A DNA stretch of 64,000 nucleotides from UBA4665 sp036388555 (GCA_036388555.1 DASVRP010000009.1:26473-90472), one strand, 5' to 3'; shown: positions 8,771-17,310, counted from the stretch's first letter. A program made the numbers and translations. Notes: generated by a model not told the origin, from the sequence alone.

Positions 8771-10042
8771 ATGCAGAAAAAATATACACGGTACCCATCG
8801 GTTTCCCGACAGGTCAAGCAGAAGCACATCAGCCGTGCCAAGGAGCTCGCCAAGCACCATTTCGCGGTGCCTGTGCTGACTTTGGTCAGCCTGCTGTTCG
8901 TTACCGGTATGGTCCTGCTGGTACTGAACCAGCGGCCCGACCCGATCAGCCCGAACGTCGTCATGATCTCGCACGACGGTGAGCAGCAGGTCGTCTCCAG
9001 CAAGGAGCCGACCGTCCGGGCATTGCTGCAGAAGATTGACCTTAAGGTAAATGATGGCGATGTCGTCGAACCGTCACTCGACACGCCGATCCAGCAGGAT
9101 GACTTCCGTATCAACGTCTACCGTGCCGTACCAGTCGCCATCGTCGACGGCGCACAGCGGCAATTCTCATTCAGCGCCGCCACGACGTCCCGCAGCGTCG
9201 CCCGCCAGGCAGGACTGACGATTTATCCTGAGGACAACATCGAGACCCATCCGGTAACTGACTTCGTGAATTCCGGTGGCATCGCCCAGGAAGTGGTCGT
9301 AGCGCGGGCTACACCGGTGACCGTCAACCTGTACGGGGCACAGATCACCATGCGCACCCATGCCAAGACCGTCAAAGAGCTGCTGGCCGAAAAGAAGGTG
9401 CAGCTCAAGCCGCAGGATATCGTGACACCAGCCCTCGATGCGCCGCTGGCGGCCGGCGCCCAGTTCGCGGTCATCCGCAACGGTATCTCGACCGTCACGC
9501 AGCAGGAAGACATTCCGATGCCGGTCCAGACAATCCCTGATAATACCTTGTCGTATGGTAGCTCAGCGGTGCGCCAGCAGGGTGCGCCGGGTAAACGGGC
9601 GGTAACCTACGAGATCAATACCCAGAACGGCAAGGAAGTCAGCCGCAAAGCGATCCAGACAGTCGTCATCCAGGCCCCGGTCACGCAGATCACCGTCGCC
9701 GGTGCCAACCTCAGCGGTATCAAGGGCGATATGGCCCGGGCCGGCATCGCACCGGGAGATTATCAATATGTCGACCACATCGTCAGCCGCGAATCCGGCT
9801 GGTGTCCGACCAAGTGGCAGGGCGAATACGGCGGCTGTCCGGCATACCACGGCACACCGACGAGCGCCAGCGTCGGCTACGGGCTTTGCCAGTCGACACC
9901 AGGCTGGAAGATGGCTTCAGCCGGGGCTGACTGGGGCACCAACCCTGTCACGCAGCTGCGCTGGTGCAGTAACTACGCCGTCGGAAAGTATGGCAGTTGG
10001 GCTGCGGCCTACAACTTCTGGCTGAAGAACCACTGGTGGTGA
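8771..10042 (+). CDS. Surface murein hydrolase-like protein: DUF348 repeats, G5, lytic transglycosylase-like end
   Basis: Probably an envelope-anchored cell-wall hydrolase of the Rpf/YabE style. From the ATG at 8771 (423 residues): one membrane segment at about 30-50 (VPVLTLVSLLFVTGMVLLVL), three ubiquitin-like DUF348 repeats (about 65-255), a G5 domain (about 265-325, GKRAVTYEINTQNGKEVSRK), and a C-terminal lysozyme-like region with the likely catalytic Glu in IVSRESGW and the typical GYGLCQSTPGW and WAAAYNFW. Four Cys in the last domain could form two disulfides. The frame is open back to a TTG at 8690, but that lies inside the promoter, so 8771 is preferred although no Shine-Dalgarno sequence precedes it. 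Confidence 0.88.
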   Translation: MQKKYTRYPSVSRQVKQKHISRAKELAKHHFAVPVLTLVSLLFVTGMVLLVLNQRPDPISPNVVMISHDGEQQVVSSKEPTVRALLQKIDLKVNDGDVVEPSLDTPIQQDDFRINVYRAVPVAIVDGAQRQFSFSAATTSRSVARQAGLTIYPEDNIETHPVTDFVNSGGIAQEVVVARATPVTVNLYGAQITMRTHAKTVKELLAEKKVQLKPQDIVTPALDAPLAAGAQFAVIRNGISTVTQQEDIPMPVQTIPDNTLSYGSSAVRQQGAPGKRAVTYEINTQNGKEVSRKAIQTVVIQAPVTQITVAGANLSGIKGDMARAGIAPGDYQYVDHIVSRESGWCPTKWQGEYGGCPAYHGTPTSASVGYGLCQSTPGWKMASAGADWGTNPVTQLRWCSNYAVGKYGSWAAAYNFWLKNHWW

Positions 10043-10053
10043 CGGTGACCGGC

Positions 10054-10251
10054 TTAGCGGCCGCGGGTGAACCAGGCACCGTCGAAGGGGTCTTCATCGG
10101 ATAATACCGGTGTAACCGATGCTTCTGGCAGACTAGCCTCGACCCATTTGCCCGAGAGGAGTAATTCCTGCATCTTAGGGTCATAAGAATCAAGCAGTGG
10201 CTCTACAGCTTCGCCGGTGTTAATGACAGGTCTTTTGTCAAATGATTTCAT
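10054..10251 (-). CDS. Small protein of unknown function
   Basis: A 65-residue protein, soluble and slightly acidic, with no motif I recognise (ends DPFDGAWFTRGR). It is supported by AGGAGATAAATT directly before its ATG and by a TATAAT-like -10 box on the minus strand near 10302-10307, within the gap shared with rsmA. It converges with the preceding G5 gene, 12 bases apart. Confidence 0.65.
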   Translation of the reverse strand: MKSFDKRPVINTGEAVEPLLDSYDPKMQELLLSGKWVEASLPEASVTPVLSDEDPFDGAWFTRGR

Positions 10252-10301
10252 AATTTATCTCCTACATTCACTATACTACTTGTGCTTAGTGATTACAGTA
10301 A

Positions 10302-10345
10302 TACATTATAGCACAAACACGTTAAAAATGCAAGTATAATCAGTA
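10302..10345. promoter_or_regulatory. Divergent promoters between the small minus gene and rsmA
   Basis: On the minus strand TATAAT is read within CATTATAGC (10302-10310) and serves the 65-residue gene. On the plus strand AAGTATAATCAG (TATAAT at about 10336-10341) points toward rsmA. No clear -35 boxes were found. Confidence 0.5.
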
Positions 10346-10408
10346 TAGGGCGGAGCGTGCGTCGCCCCTGTACCTTGGGTGCCGACTCCGGTATGCTACA
10401 TACGGTAT

Positions 10409-11233
10409 ATGACGAACAATCCACTCCCGAACAAATCGCTTGGCCAGCACTGGCTTGACGACGAGCCGAGCCTGCACGCCATGCTGCTGGCTGCCGACGT
10501 CCAGCCCGAAGATACGGTGCTGGAGATAGGGCCGGGGCCGGGGTCACTGACCCGCCTGCTGGTTGATTCGGCAGACCAGGTGGTCGCCGTCGAGTTCGAC
10601 CCGCTGCTGGCCCGCGACCTGCCGAAGCGCGTTAAGGCCGCTAACCTGCGCATCGTCCAGAGCGACATCCTGCGCTTCGACCTGACATCGCTGCCGCCTG
10701 ATTATAAGGTAGTCGCCAATATCCCGTACTATCTGACGAGCAAGCTGGTGCGGGTGCTGTCCGAATCGACGAATCAGCCTGCAGTAGCCGTGCTGCTGGT
10801 CCAGAAAGAAGTCGCCGAACGGCTGGCGGCCAAGCCGGGCAATCTGTCGATACTCGGGGTGACAGCGCAGTATTACTGGGAAATCAGCCTTGGCCAGGTG
10901 GTCGGCGCCAAACTGTTCACGCCGCCGCCGAAGGTTGATTCGCAGATCGTCATCATGAAGCGCAGGGCGGTATCGCTGTTCGCGGATGCTCAGGCGGTTA
11001 ATAATGGTGAATTGGATGTCCGATTATTCTTCCGTATCGTCAAAGCCGGGTTCGGCGCTAAGCGTAAGACACTGCTCAACTCCATCGGTGCCGGATTGCA
11101 TCTCGACAAGTTGCAGACTCAGAAACTGCTGGCGGCGGCAGGCATAGACCCGCAGCTGCGGGCTCAGAATTTGTCGCTGGAGGATTGGTACCGGTTGTAT
11201 CAGGCTTACGGGCAGCTCGGCATCATGACGTAA
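10409..11233 (+). CDS. rsmA: 16S rRNA (adenine1518-N6/adenine1519-N6)-dimethyltransferase
   Basis: Methylates the two adjacent adenines in the 3' terminal helix of 16S rRNA late in small-subunit assembly, using S-adenosylmethionine. The start NKSLGQHWL, the SAM-binding EIGPGPGSLTRLL (about residues 37-50) and the target-base motif NIPYYLTS (about 105-112) are all as expected, and the C-terminal helical domain is complete. The ATG at 10409 is chosen over an in-frame ATG at 10379 because it begins right before the conserved part; no ribosome-binding site is seen for either. 274 residues, normal. The tmRNA gene follows. Confidence 0.95.
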   Translation: MTNNPLPNKSLGQHWLDDEPSLHAMLLAADVQPEDTVLEIGPGPGSLTRLLVDSADQVVAVEFDPLLARDLPKRVKAANLRIVQSDILRFDLTSLPPDYKVVANIPYYLTSKLVRVLSESTNQPAVAVLLVQKEVAERLAAKPGNLSILGVTAQYYWEISLGQVVGAKLFTPPPKVDSQIVIMKRRAVSLFADAQAVNNGELDVRLFFRIVKAGFGAKRKTLLNSIGAGLHLDKLQTQKLLAAAGIDPQLRAQNLSLEDWYRLYQAYGQLGIMT

Positions 11234-11271
11234 GCGGCCGGCAACGCCACGCTGCACTACATTGAAAATAG

Positions 11272-11300
11272 TTACGCTTATTGACAAAGTATGTTATAAT
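11272..11300 (+). promoter_or_regulatory. Promoter of tmRNA
   Basis: The -10 box TATAAT (11295-11300) is extended by TGT. At a 17-base spacing the -35 box is TTACGC (11272-11277). A perfect TTGACA at 11281 is only 8 bases from the -10 and cannot be its partner. Transcription near 11307 leaves a 5' leader for RNase P. Confidence 0.65.
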
Positions 11301-11333
11301 GTAAGTAGTCTGTATTTTCAGGCAAACACGTAT

Positions 11334-11730
11334 GGGGCTGAATTTTAAGCTCGACGTTGGACTTTATCGGTTAGATCAGCAGGTCGCTTGTCAGCGTCAT
11401 AGACAAACAATAATAGATGCAAAAACACCTATTCGTGATGCAGTAAACGACGTGCTTGCACGCCGTGGCGCGCTCACACCAGCTTTCGCTTAATTGTCGA
11501 TCGCCGTGCTTTCAAAGACATCAGATATTTGAAATGCACGCCAATTCATCTGATTGCTCAGCTGTTGTGATCCATAACAACTGCTAAGACTTAGGATTGC
11601 TGAAGTGAACAGCTTGTCCGTTCATATGTCACTTCTTAAGACTCTTCGGAGATTAGAGCGAGACTATGCCTGTAGACGACTAACCAGGATAAACCGGCGG
11701 ACGCGGGGGCGGTACCCGCCAGCTCCACCA
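11334..11730 (+). ncRNA. ssrA: Transfer-messenger RNA (tmRNA)
   Basis: Rescues stalled ribosomes and tags the unfinished protein for proteolysis. The 5' GGGGCTG pairs with the 3' CAGCTCC (one G-U), followed by discriminator A and an encoded CCA, as in an Ala-accepting tmRNA. The resume codon is GCA at 11419 and the tag frame ends at TAA 11491-11493; the tag has 24 codons, starts AKTPIRDAVN and ends GALTPAFA, so its C-terminus is small and hydrophobic like known tags but is not LAA. The T-stem is GCGGG/CCCGC, but its loop is GGCGGTA instead of the TTC-type loop. Size about 397 nt. Confidence 0.93.
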
Positions 11731-11764
11731 AAAGTGCCTTACGATCAATTCGTAGGGCTTTTTT
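11731..11764 (+). terminator. Terminator of tmRNA
   Basis: GCCTTACGA (11736-11744) pairs with TCGTAGGGC (11750-11758) with one G-U and is followed by six T. Confidence 0.85.
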
Positions 11765-11780
11765 GATACACTGATTTTAT

Positions 11781-12323
11781 ATGATTACGACGAAGCTTTC
11801 ATACGAGCCAAACAAGTGGCATGCTTGCACAAAAGACGATTGGGCAACATGTGATAAGGCGGCAAATTGTTATTCGTACGCACTCAATGAACCTAACTAT
11901 TATTGGTCCCAGCCTGGAATGGGTTTTGTTAAGAGCTTGCCATTGCCATATTTTGAAAGCTTTAACTCCTTCTTCGAGGGATATACACTCCAAGAATTCA
12001 TGGACTTTATGATTAATGGGGCGGTACGTGATGGTTTAATAAAAACTGACAAGCCCCAAAACGGCAAAGATTACTATACTGTGGCTTTATTTTTCAAGGA
12101 TCATCCTCATAACTTTGATTTACATTGGTATCGGTTCGATGATGATGGTACATGGAGCCATAAGAACGGTTGGCAGCTGGTCACTAACAAAGACTCGAAC
12201 GGCAAAATAATAATAGATGTTACTATACCGCCGGATCCTTTTTTTCCAGTTTTTGATGCTTATTTTCTTGTGCCCAGAGAAGGTATTGTGCTTACAAAAG
12301 AGTTCCCACACGCTGCCCCATGA
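11781..12323 (+). CDS. Unknown protein with papain-like Cys/His pattern
   Basis: 180 residues, no signal peptide. Cys30 in NCYSYALN, followed 85 residues later by His115 in DLHWYRFD and His127 in TWSHKNG, recalls papain-like or NlpC-like cysteine hydrolases in which a helix-capping Cys and a strand His form the active site. This is an inference from two short patterns. Codon use is AT-rich compared with neighbours, like the next gene, suggesting acquired DNA beside the tmRNA gene, a common integration point. A TACACT box ends 8 bases before the ATG, so the message may be leaderless. Confidence 0.7.
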   Translation: MITTKLSYEPNKWHACTKDDWATCDKAANCYSYALNEPNYYWSQPGMGFVKSLPLPYFESFNSFFEGYTLQEFMDFMINGAVRDGLIKTDKPQNGKDYYTVALFFKDHPHNFDLHWYRFDDDGTWSHKNGWQLVTNKDSNGKIIIDVTIPPDPFFPVFDAYFLVPREGIVLTKEFPHAAP

Positions 12324-12405
12324 TAGTTTATTGGAATATGTAAACGACGAATGTCCCGATGGTGAGGATTGCCAGTAATTATTATACATGATATAGTATA
12401 GAATT

Positions 12406-12735
12406 ATGACAAGTGACAACTTTGAACGAGAGCCAAAAGTACTACCTGAAGATCATTTCAGAGCAGATGAAGGCTCAATACAGGGCGATAATTTAGCATA
12501 TGGTGGCGATTCATCGCCTGGCGACGATGAAGCAGCAGATACTGAAACGAGCACAAATTATCTCATTACTGGTACCCCAGGGAACTATGGTTTCGTAGAA
12601 CTCACGACTGTTGAGGAATGGCGAGAAGCACTTGGCAGGCCATATTTTGTAGCCGAAGATGCAACTTCCAGCGATGTTGTTGAGATGCTGTCTAAAGTCG
12701 TGCGCCCTGAAGTAAACGACGGTTCCTGCTCTTAG
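12406..12735 (+). CDS. Acidic protein of unknown function
   Basis: 109 residues, strongly acidic in the first 55 (EPKVLPEDHFRADEG, GGDSSPGDDEAADTE) and more globular after that (NYLITGTPGNYGFVELTTVEEW). No family recognised. A TATAGT (12392-12397) ends 8 bases before the ATG and there is no Shine-Dalgarno sequence. It could be a small effector or regulator; nothing in the sequence decides this. Confidence 0.6.
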   Translation: MTSDNFEREPKVLPEDHFRADEGSIQGDNLAYGGDSSPGDDEAADTETSTNYLITGTPGNYGFVELTTVEEWREALGRPYFVAEDATSSDVVEMLSKVVRPEVNDGSCS

Positions 12736-12760
12736 CTACTAGAACTGCTAGTATCAACGT

Positions 12761-13252
12761 ATGGAATACTCACAGAAATACAGCATAGTTCAATTCGTCG
12801 AGCCGATTCAGGAAGGTTTTGAATTCCAGATGGAAAACTGGCCGCTACATGTAACGTTTGTAGATGTTTTTGCTGTTCCGTCAGAGGAGCTACTCATTGA
12901 CGAGCTAACCGCTTCTTTGGCTTCAGAAGTAAACCTACTTGTTGTGTCTGAATCATATAGTAGCTTTGGCGAGGGTGAGAATACGATACCTGTCACCCTG
13001 CTACAAAGCACACCTGAGCTACAGTCTTTGCACGATAAACTTATCGACGTTCTTGAAGCAAATGGTGCTGTTTTCAATTCGCCACAATTCACGCGTCTCG
13101 GGTTCGTCCCGCATGCTACATATCAGAAAAATGCCAAGCTCGAAATAGGCCAGCAGATAATCGTCAAGGAACTATCATTAATCGATATGTTTGTCGGCGG
13201 TGATTGGCACAAGCGTAAGGTACTGCGCAACTTCAAGCTGAGTGCAGAGTAA
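12761..13252 (+). CDS. 2H phosphoesterase / 2'-5' RNA ligase-like protein
   Basis: Small soluble protein (163 residues) of the 2H superfamily, which acts on 2'-5' or cyclic phosphodiester bonds in RNA or nucleotides. The two catalytic HxT/S-type motifs are visible as LHVTFVD (about residues 29-35) and PHATYQK (about 117-123). The substrate is unknown. A TAGTAT box (12749-12754) lies exactly 6 bases before the ATG, so it is probably leaderless. The APH-like kinase begins 6 bases after its stop, so the two are likely an operon. Confidence 0.85.
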   Translation: MEYSQKYSIVQFVEPIQEGFEFQMENWPLHVTFVDVFAVPSEELLIDELTASLASEVNLLVVSESYSSFGEGENTIPVTLLQSTPELQSLHDKLIDVLEANGAVFNSPQFTRLGFVPHATYQKNAKLEIGQQIIVKELSLIDMFVGGDWHKRKVLRNFKLSAE

Positions 13253-13257
13253 TTATC

Positions 13258-14169
13258 ATGGGTGAGGCCGACCTGAGTACAGACCAACTTACAGAAATAT
13301 TTCATGCTTACTCAACTGCCGACATAGTCGAGGCGCAACGAAGTACTGAGGCGTTTGCGAATGAGGTCTATGACGTTACTGATTCAGAGGGTCAGCGGTT
13401 CTTCCTCAAGTTACTGAAGACGCAATTGCCGGAAGCCGTTTCGACCGAGGTGCACATGCAGCGGCGACTTCTGGCGGCCGGTCTGCGGTCACCGGAATAT
13501 CTGGAAATTAGGCCTGGAGAGTATGTCGGAAGCCATGACAAAATCCGGTTTATTTTGAGCAGATATATCCCTGGAGAATCGCCCAAGGACATAACTCCTG
13601 GATTAATCGAAAGCTTTGGGGCTACATTGGCTAGGATCCATGATGCGCTCGCAGGAGTCGATGTCCCGCCCAACACCATGCAATGGCTGAATCCTGATCG
13701 GATCGAGGCTGATCTAGGTAACTACGACGGTGAAGTCAAAGCAGAGCTTCGTACACTTGTTGATGCGGGCAAAGTGATATTTGAGCATAATCTCCCTACG
13801 GCGGTAACGCATGGTGATCTGTGGATGAGCAATGTTTTCGCCGAGAACGACGTCATCACGACGGTGTTTGATCTTGAAACCGCAGAACACACGGTGAGGC
13901 TCGTCGACTTGGCCCGGACATTTACGTCGATGAGATTTAATTCTGAACTGACACCAGATGATGTTATTACGGCGCTGACGAAAGGCTATGATTCCGCTGC
14001 CAATGCGCCACTTACCCCGGACGAACAGTCGAATTTCATGCCGGCTATCGCATTCGTTTCCGGTGCTTGTGCGACATGGCACGCCGTACATGGTACGAGG
14101 TACAGGGATCGTTACATCGCATTTGGTAAAGAAGCACTGCAACGCATAAGCTTTCAACCTCAAGCATAA
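13258..14169 (+). CDS. Aminoglycoside/choline-kinase-like phosphotransferase
   Basis: Small-molecule kinase of the APH fold (303 residues). The catalytic loop is THGDLWMSNVF (about residues 182-192) and the metal-binding Asp is in TTVFDLETAEH (about 201-211). The N-terminal lobe has NEVYDVTDSEGQRFFLKLL with the likely ATP-binding Lys. The real substrate cannot be told; family members act on choline, homoserine, sugars, fructosamines and aminoglycosides. It starts 6 bases after the 2H phosphoesterase. Confidence 0.85.
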   Translation: MGEADLSTDQLTEIFHAYSTADIVEAQRSTEAFANEVYDVTDSEGQRFFLKLLKTQLPEAVSTEVHMQRRLLAAGLRSPEYLEIRPGEYVGSHDKIRFILSRYIPGESPKDITPGLIESFGATLARIHDALAGVDVPPNTMQWLNPDRIEADLGNYDGEVKAELRTLVDAGKVIFEHNLPTAVTHGDLWMSNVFAENDVITTVFDLETAEHTVRLVDLARTFTSMRFNSELTPDDVITALTKGYDSAANAPLTPDEQSNFMPAIAFVSGACATWHAVHGTRYRDRYIAFGKEALQRISFQPQA

Positions 14170-14233
14170 CTTTCAAAAAAAACCAATTGAAAAAAAATGG
14201 TGTTGAAAGTGACAACCAGTTATCATAAGCATT

Positions 14234-15061
14234 ATGAGGGTACTACAGTTCTTAAACGACAATACCGCACAGAATGGCCGTGTTGTTGGAGCGTATGTTC
14301 GATACCGGGATGTGGCCACAAACGTCGGTATAGGATCAGTCGCTTTGGTGGGGCCGTTGATCGCGAAGCTATTTCTACCTCAGTTGCCTTCCGACATTTT
14401 TATCTTCTCTCTGTTCGGAGCTGCCTTCATTGTTTTTGGGATTATCAGATTCAAAAGACAAGGCTACCGTGTTGCGGCGCACGAAAATGATGCGCACAGG
14501 AAATTGATATACCAGAATACCGACGGAAACAGTGTTCGTTATGTGGCTCCGGCAAACGTAAAGGGTAGTAATTTGATAGCGCCGTCGCTCTCGGAAACGG
14601 TCTCAGCGTGGCTGAGTCCAGTCGTATCGAACAAGAATCTGTCAATTGAATTCCTGGGCAGGACGACTCAAAGAGGGGTTGAAAATAGCTTGATATTGAC
14701 ACAGACCTGCCTGCTCGCGGTGATGATCGTGCCAGAAGGCCAAGATCAGAATGCGATTACTGCTACAGTACAGTTGGTCCCTGCAGACTCGCTTCAAAAA
14801 TCACTTGTTAATTCAATGATAAATCGCCAGGAAATATCTGATGCGGCTGATAAGGCCGTCAGGGAGCTTACGCCGTCTCAGATTACCCGGAAATTCTATT
14901 CCTTCAGTATCCCGTTAACAGATATAACATCTATTTCCATACGGTCACTTGGTCGGTTCAGACTGACTCTGAAGGACGGCATCTCATTTATTTGGACTCA
15001 CCATGACCGTGCCGCCACCGAGGCTTTTATAGCATCAGTACGTATCGCAGCCAATTTGTAA
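14234..15061 (+). CDS. Unknown two-TM protein with large cytoplasmic domain
   Basis: 275 residues. Two membrane segments at about 30-50 (ATNVGIGSVALVGPLIAKLF) and 54-74 (DIFIFSLFGAAFIVFGII) are followed by a domain of about 200 residues, probably cytoplasmic, with PH-like beta-strand character near the end (LTDITSISIRSLGRFRLTL, ISFIWTHHDRAATEAFIASV). A GRAM/PH-type fold is possible but not demonstrated. TATCAT (14221-14226) lies 7 bases before the ATG, consistent with a leaderless message. Confidence 0.7.
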   Translation: MRVLQFLNDNTAQNGRVVGAYVRYRDVATNVGIGSVALVGPLIAKLFLPQLPSDIFIFSLFGAAFIVFGIIRFKRQGYRVAAHENDAHRKLIYQNTDGNSVRYVAPANVKGSNLIAPSLSETVSAWLSPVVSNKNLSIEFLGRTTQRGVENSLILTQTCLLAVMIVPEGQDQNAITATVQLVPADSLQKSLVNSMINRQEISDAADKAVRELTPSQITRKFYSFSIPLTDITSISIRSLGRFRLTLKDGISFIWTHHDRAATEAFIASVRIAANL

Positions 15062-15189
15062 TTCAGACGTCCTTAGCCGCGCTGCGTCATATGAGGTCTC
15101 GCTGATTCATTCAGCATTATATTGTACAAAAGTCTACAGACAGATTATCATTTGAAGAGTATGACAATAAAGACAGACGGAGACCGGAA

Positions 15190-16353
15190 ATGATGAAAGC
15201 GAAATTGGTGGGGATTGCGATGCTCCTGGCGGTGCCATTTGTAGCATGGGTTGGCACGGCCGGGGCACAGAGCTTCAGGTCGGGGCAGAACGTCACGATA
15301 GCCAGGGACCAGACGATCGAGGGGACGGTCTGGGCGAGCGGCAACAACATCGATATTGCCGGTACCATCGACGGTGACGTCTTCTGTGCCGGACAGAATG
15401 TGACGATCAGCGGTACGGTCAACGGCGATGTGCTCTGTGCCGGCCAGACGATCCGCATCACGGGTACGGTCAACGGCGATATCCGGACCGCCGGACAGAA
15501 CGTTTCGGTCGGGTCAAAGATCAGCGGCAACGCATCAGTGGCTGGACAGTCGGTCACACTGGAACAGTCCGGTGATATCGCCAGGGACTTCAGCGTCGCC
15601 GCCAGCGACACCTTCCTGAACGGCAATGTCGGCCGCGACGTCCTGCTGGGCGCCGGCAATGCGACGCTGACGAATACCATCGGCCGCAACGTCAATGCTG
15701 ACGTCGAACGGCTGCGGCTCGAGACGGGCGCCAAGGTCAACGGTGACCTGAAGTATGCCAGCCGCGACGCCATGTATCTGGCGGATGGTGCGGCGGTGGC
15801 CGGACAGACTGTTCGCACGGAACGGACCCACAACGAGGACCGTGGAGGCTGGGAAGGCTTCGGCGCCTGGATGGGTATCTATATGATCGTCTCACTGCTC
15901 CTGATCGCCCTGGCGGCGGCACTGCTGATCCCACGCGTGCCGCACCGGATCAGTGATGTCGCACTACGCGATCCGCTCAAGGCCGGCGTCGTCGGACTGG
16001 TTGCCGGGGTATTGTTCCCAATCCTGTTCGTCAGTCTGCTGTTCACGGTCATCGGCATTCCTCTGGCTCTATTCCTGGCGCTTGTCTGGCTGGCGATACT
16101 GGCGGCCGGATTACTCAGCTTCAGCTACTACCTAGGCCGGTTAGTCTGGAAGGCACAGCGCAATCCGCTCCTGATCATGCTCGTCGGAGCACTCATCTTC
16201 CTGGTCGTCCTGTTGGTACCGTTCCTCGGTGGCCTGGCGATATTCATCGCCACCTGCATGGGTACCGGAATGGTCCTGATCAAGCTACGCGATCAAATAC
16301 GGCGGCCTATTGACGACAGACCTGCCACCAAACCTGCTCTACATAAGTCCTAG
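15190..16353 (+). CDS. Bactofilin-like polymer-forming membrane protein
   Basis: 387 residues with a signal peptide (cleavage after VGTAGA, about residue 26), then about 180 residues of repeated beta-helix units (NGDVLCAGQ, NGDIRTAGQ, GNASVAGQ, roughly every 18 residues) and a C-terminal membrane domain with four hydrophobic segments (about 225-250, 265-290, 295-320, 330-365). The repeat style matches bactofilin/polymer-forming proteins, here exported and tethered. A structural role at the envelope is inferred. GGAGACC precedes the ATG; a second Met follows immediately. Confidence 0.85.
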   Translation: MMKAKLVGIAMLLAVPFVAWVGTAGAQSFRSGQNVTIARDQTIEGTVWASGNNIDIAGTIDGDVFCAGQNVTISGTVNGDVLCAGQTIRITGTVNGDIRTAGQNVSVGSKISGNASVAGQSVTLEQSGDIARDFSVAASDTFLNGNVGRDVLLGAGNATLTNTIGRNVNADVERLRLETGAKVNGDLKYASRDAMYLADGAAVAGQTVRTERTHNEDRGGWEGFGAWMGIYMIVSLLLIALAAALLIPRVPHRISDVALRDPLKAGVVGLVAGVLFPILFVSLLFTVIGIPLALFLALVWLAILAAGLLSFSYYLGRLVWKAQRNPLLIMLVGALIFLVVLLVPFLGGLAIFIATCMGTGMVLIKLRDQIRRPIDDRPATKPALHKS

Positions 16354-16400
16354 GCAAGACACCATTTGATATGTAACGAATACATGATAATTTAAGTGTC

Positions 16401-16832
16401 ATGTACAATGAACGCCTCAGTGATCTCGCCTACCGCTCCGTAGTTATCGGCGTCCCGATTGTGAGCATTGCGGGGACAGTACTGAGGTTCACTAATCCTG
16501 AATCGTCGGATGTGATACCGCTTTCAACACATAACACGAGCATCATAGCTTCTGTTGGCGTCGGGTATTATGGTGTAGCCGCTACGGTCCGTACGGCAGG
16601 TATATTGTATCGTCGCGGATATGAATACGTCGCTGAGCGTATGCTACGGGGCCGGCAGACTGTTGCGGCACTTGGTGCTACGGCTTATCAGTTGTCAGCG
16701 GAAAGCGGCGCATTCCCCTCACTGGGTGTTGCGGACCAGGCTGACCTGGCCTGTGGGTTGGCTGCAATCATTCCGGCGGTCATGGCGGGCGAACAGAGAT
16801 TGCAGCGTAGCAGGACTCTTCAACTTGATTAA
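16401..16832 (+). CDS. Unknown small, possibly membrane protein
   Basis: 143 residues with three weakly hydrophobic segments (about 12-28 SVVIGVPIVSIAGTVL, 45-65, 110-125). No family recognised. The ATG is 7 bases after TAATTT (16388-16393), consistent with leaderless transcription. A hydrophobic alpha-helical membrane protein is the best reading. Confidence 0.6.
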   Translation: MYNERLSDLAYRSVVIGVPIVSIAGTVLRFTNPESSDVIPLSTHNTSIIASVGVGYYGVAATVRTAGILYRRGYEYVAERMLRGRQTVAALGATAYQLSAESGAFPSLGVADQADLACGLAAIIPAVMAGEQRLQRSRTLQLD

Positions 16833-16859
16833 TTGACACACAAAAGATAATTGTATAAA
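16833..16859 (+). promoter_or_regulatory. Promoter of the 50-residue protein
   Basis: TTGACA (16833-16838) and TATAAA (16854-16859), 15 bases apart. The transcript would have an 80-base leader ending in a perfect Shine-Dalgarno sequence. Confidence 0.5.
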
Positions 16860-16945
16860 TTGCCAGTAGCTTTTCTCTGATAGCAGTACTTTTGACGATG
16901 TCTTTTTGATCAAGTGCTGAACCGACTTTCGTAAGGAGGTGAAAT

Positions 16946-17098
16946 ATGCACGACGACGTACTGTGGTATGGACTCGAGGATCAAGAGTCAACGCCTTCGC
17001 AGCCCGGGGAGTTCAGTTTGTCTTTTGCGGCGATTGTCCTTGCCGTCATTGGTTGGATAATTTTCGTTGAACAGAACTCGCCCGGCCCTATGTGGTAG
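16946..17098 (+). CDS. Small single-TM protein (50 residues)
   Basis: Starts MHDDVLWYGLEDQES, has one membrane segment (FSLSFAAIVLAVIGWIIFV, about residues 23-41) and ends NSPGPMW. The start is supported by AAGGAGGTGA at 16933-16942, the strongest ribosome-binding site in the window. Function unknown; small anchored proteins of this size often modulate a larger membrane partner, but none is next to it. Confidence 0.75.
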   Translation: MHDDVLWYGLEDQESTPSQPGEFSLSFAAIVLAVIGWIIFVEQNSPGPMW

Positions 17099-17225
17099 GA
17101 ATTTCGAAGTCCGAGCCATTCTAAAGGCCTTACACATCACCAACTGGTGGAGGTATCGTGTGAGATAGTCAGGGCTAAATTCAGGAACTGCAGGGAAAAG
17201 CAAAATGTACCGAGCAATCGGTGAT

Positions 17226-17310
17226 GGGGGAAGCGCGGTAGATAGGATGGTCTTATATGATCGGCGCTCAGCGTCATTTCACATATACCATCCTGTCCCG
17301 CTGTTCCCCC
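17226..17310. repeat. 85-nt imperfect inverted repeat in a gene-free gap
   Basis: The gap 17099-17384 has no convincing gene. Inside it GGGGGAA (17226-17232) matches TTCCCCC (17304-17310), AGCG and GGATGG match CCATCC and CGCT farther in, and TATATG matches CATATA, giving one long hairpin. No target duplication or T-run was seen. Confidence 0.6.

Noticed and set aside
11281..11300. TTGACA (11281) plus TATAAT (11295) as a consensus promoter pair
   Set aside because: The spacing is only 8 bases. The same false pair occurs at 55825/55838 (7 bases). Real -35 boxes were placed farther upstream.
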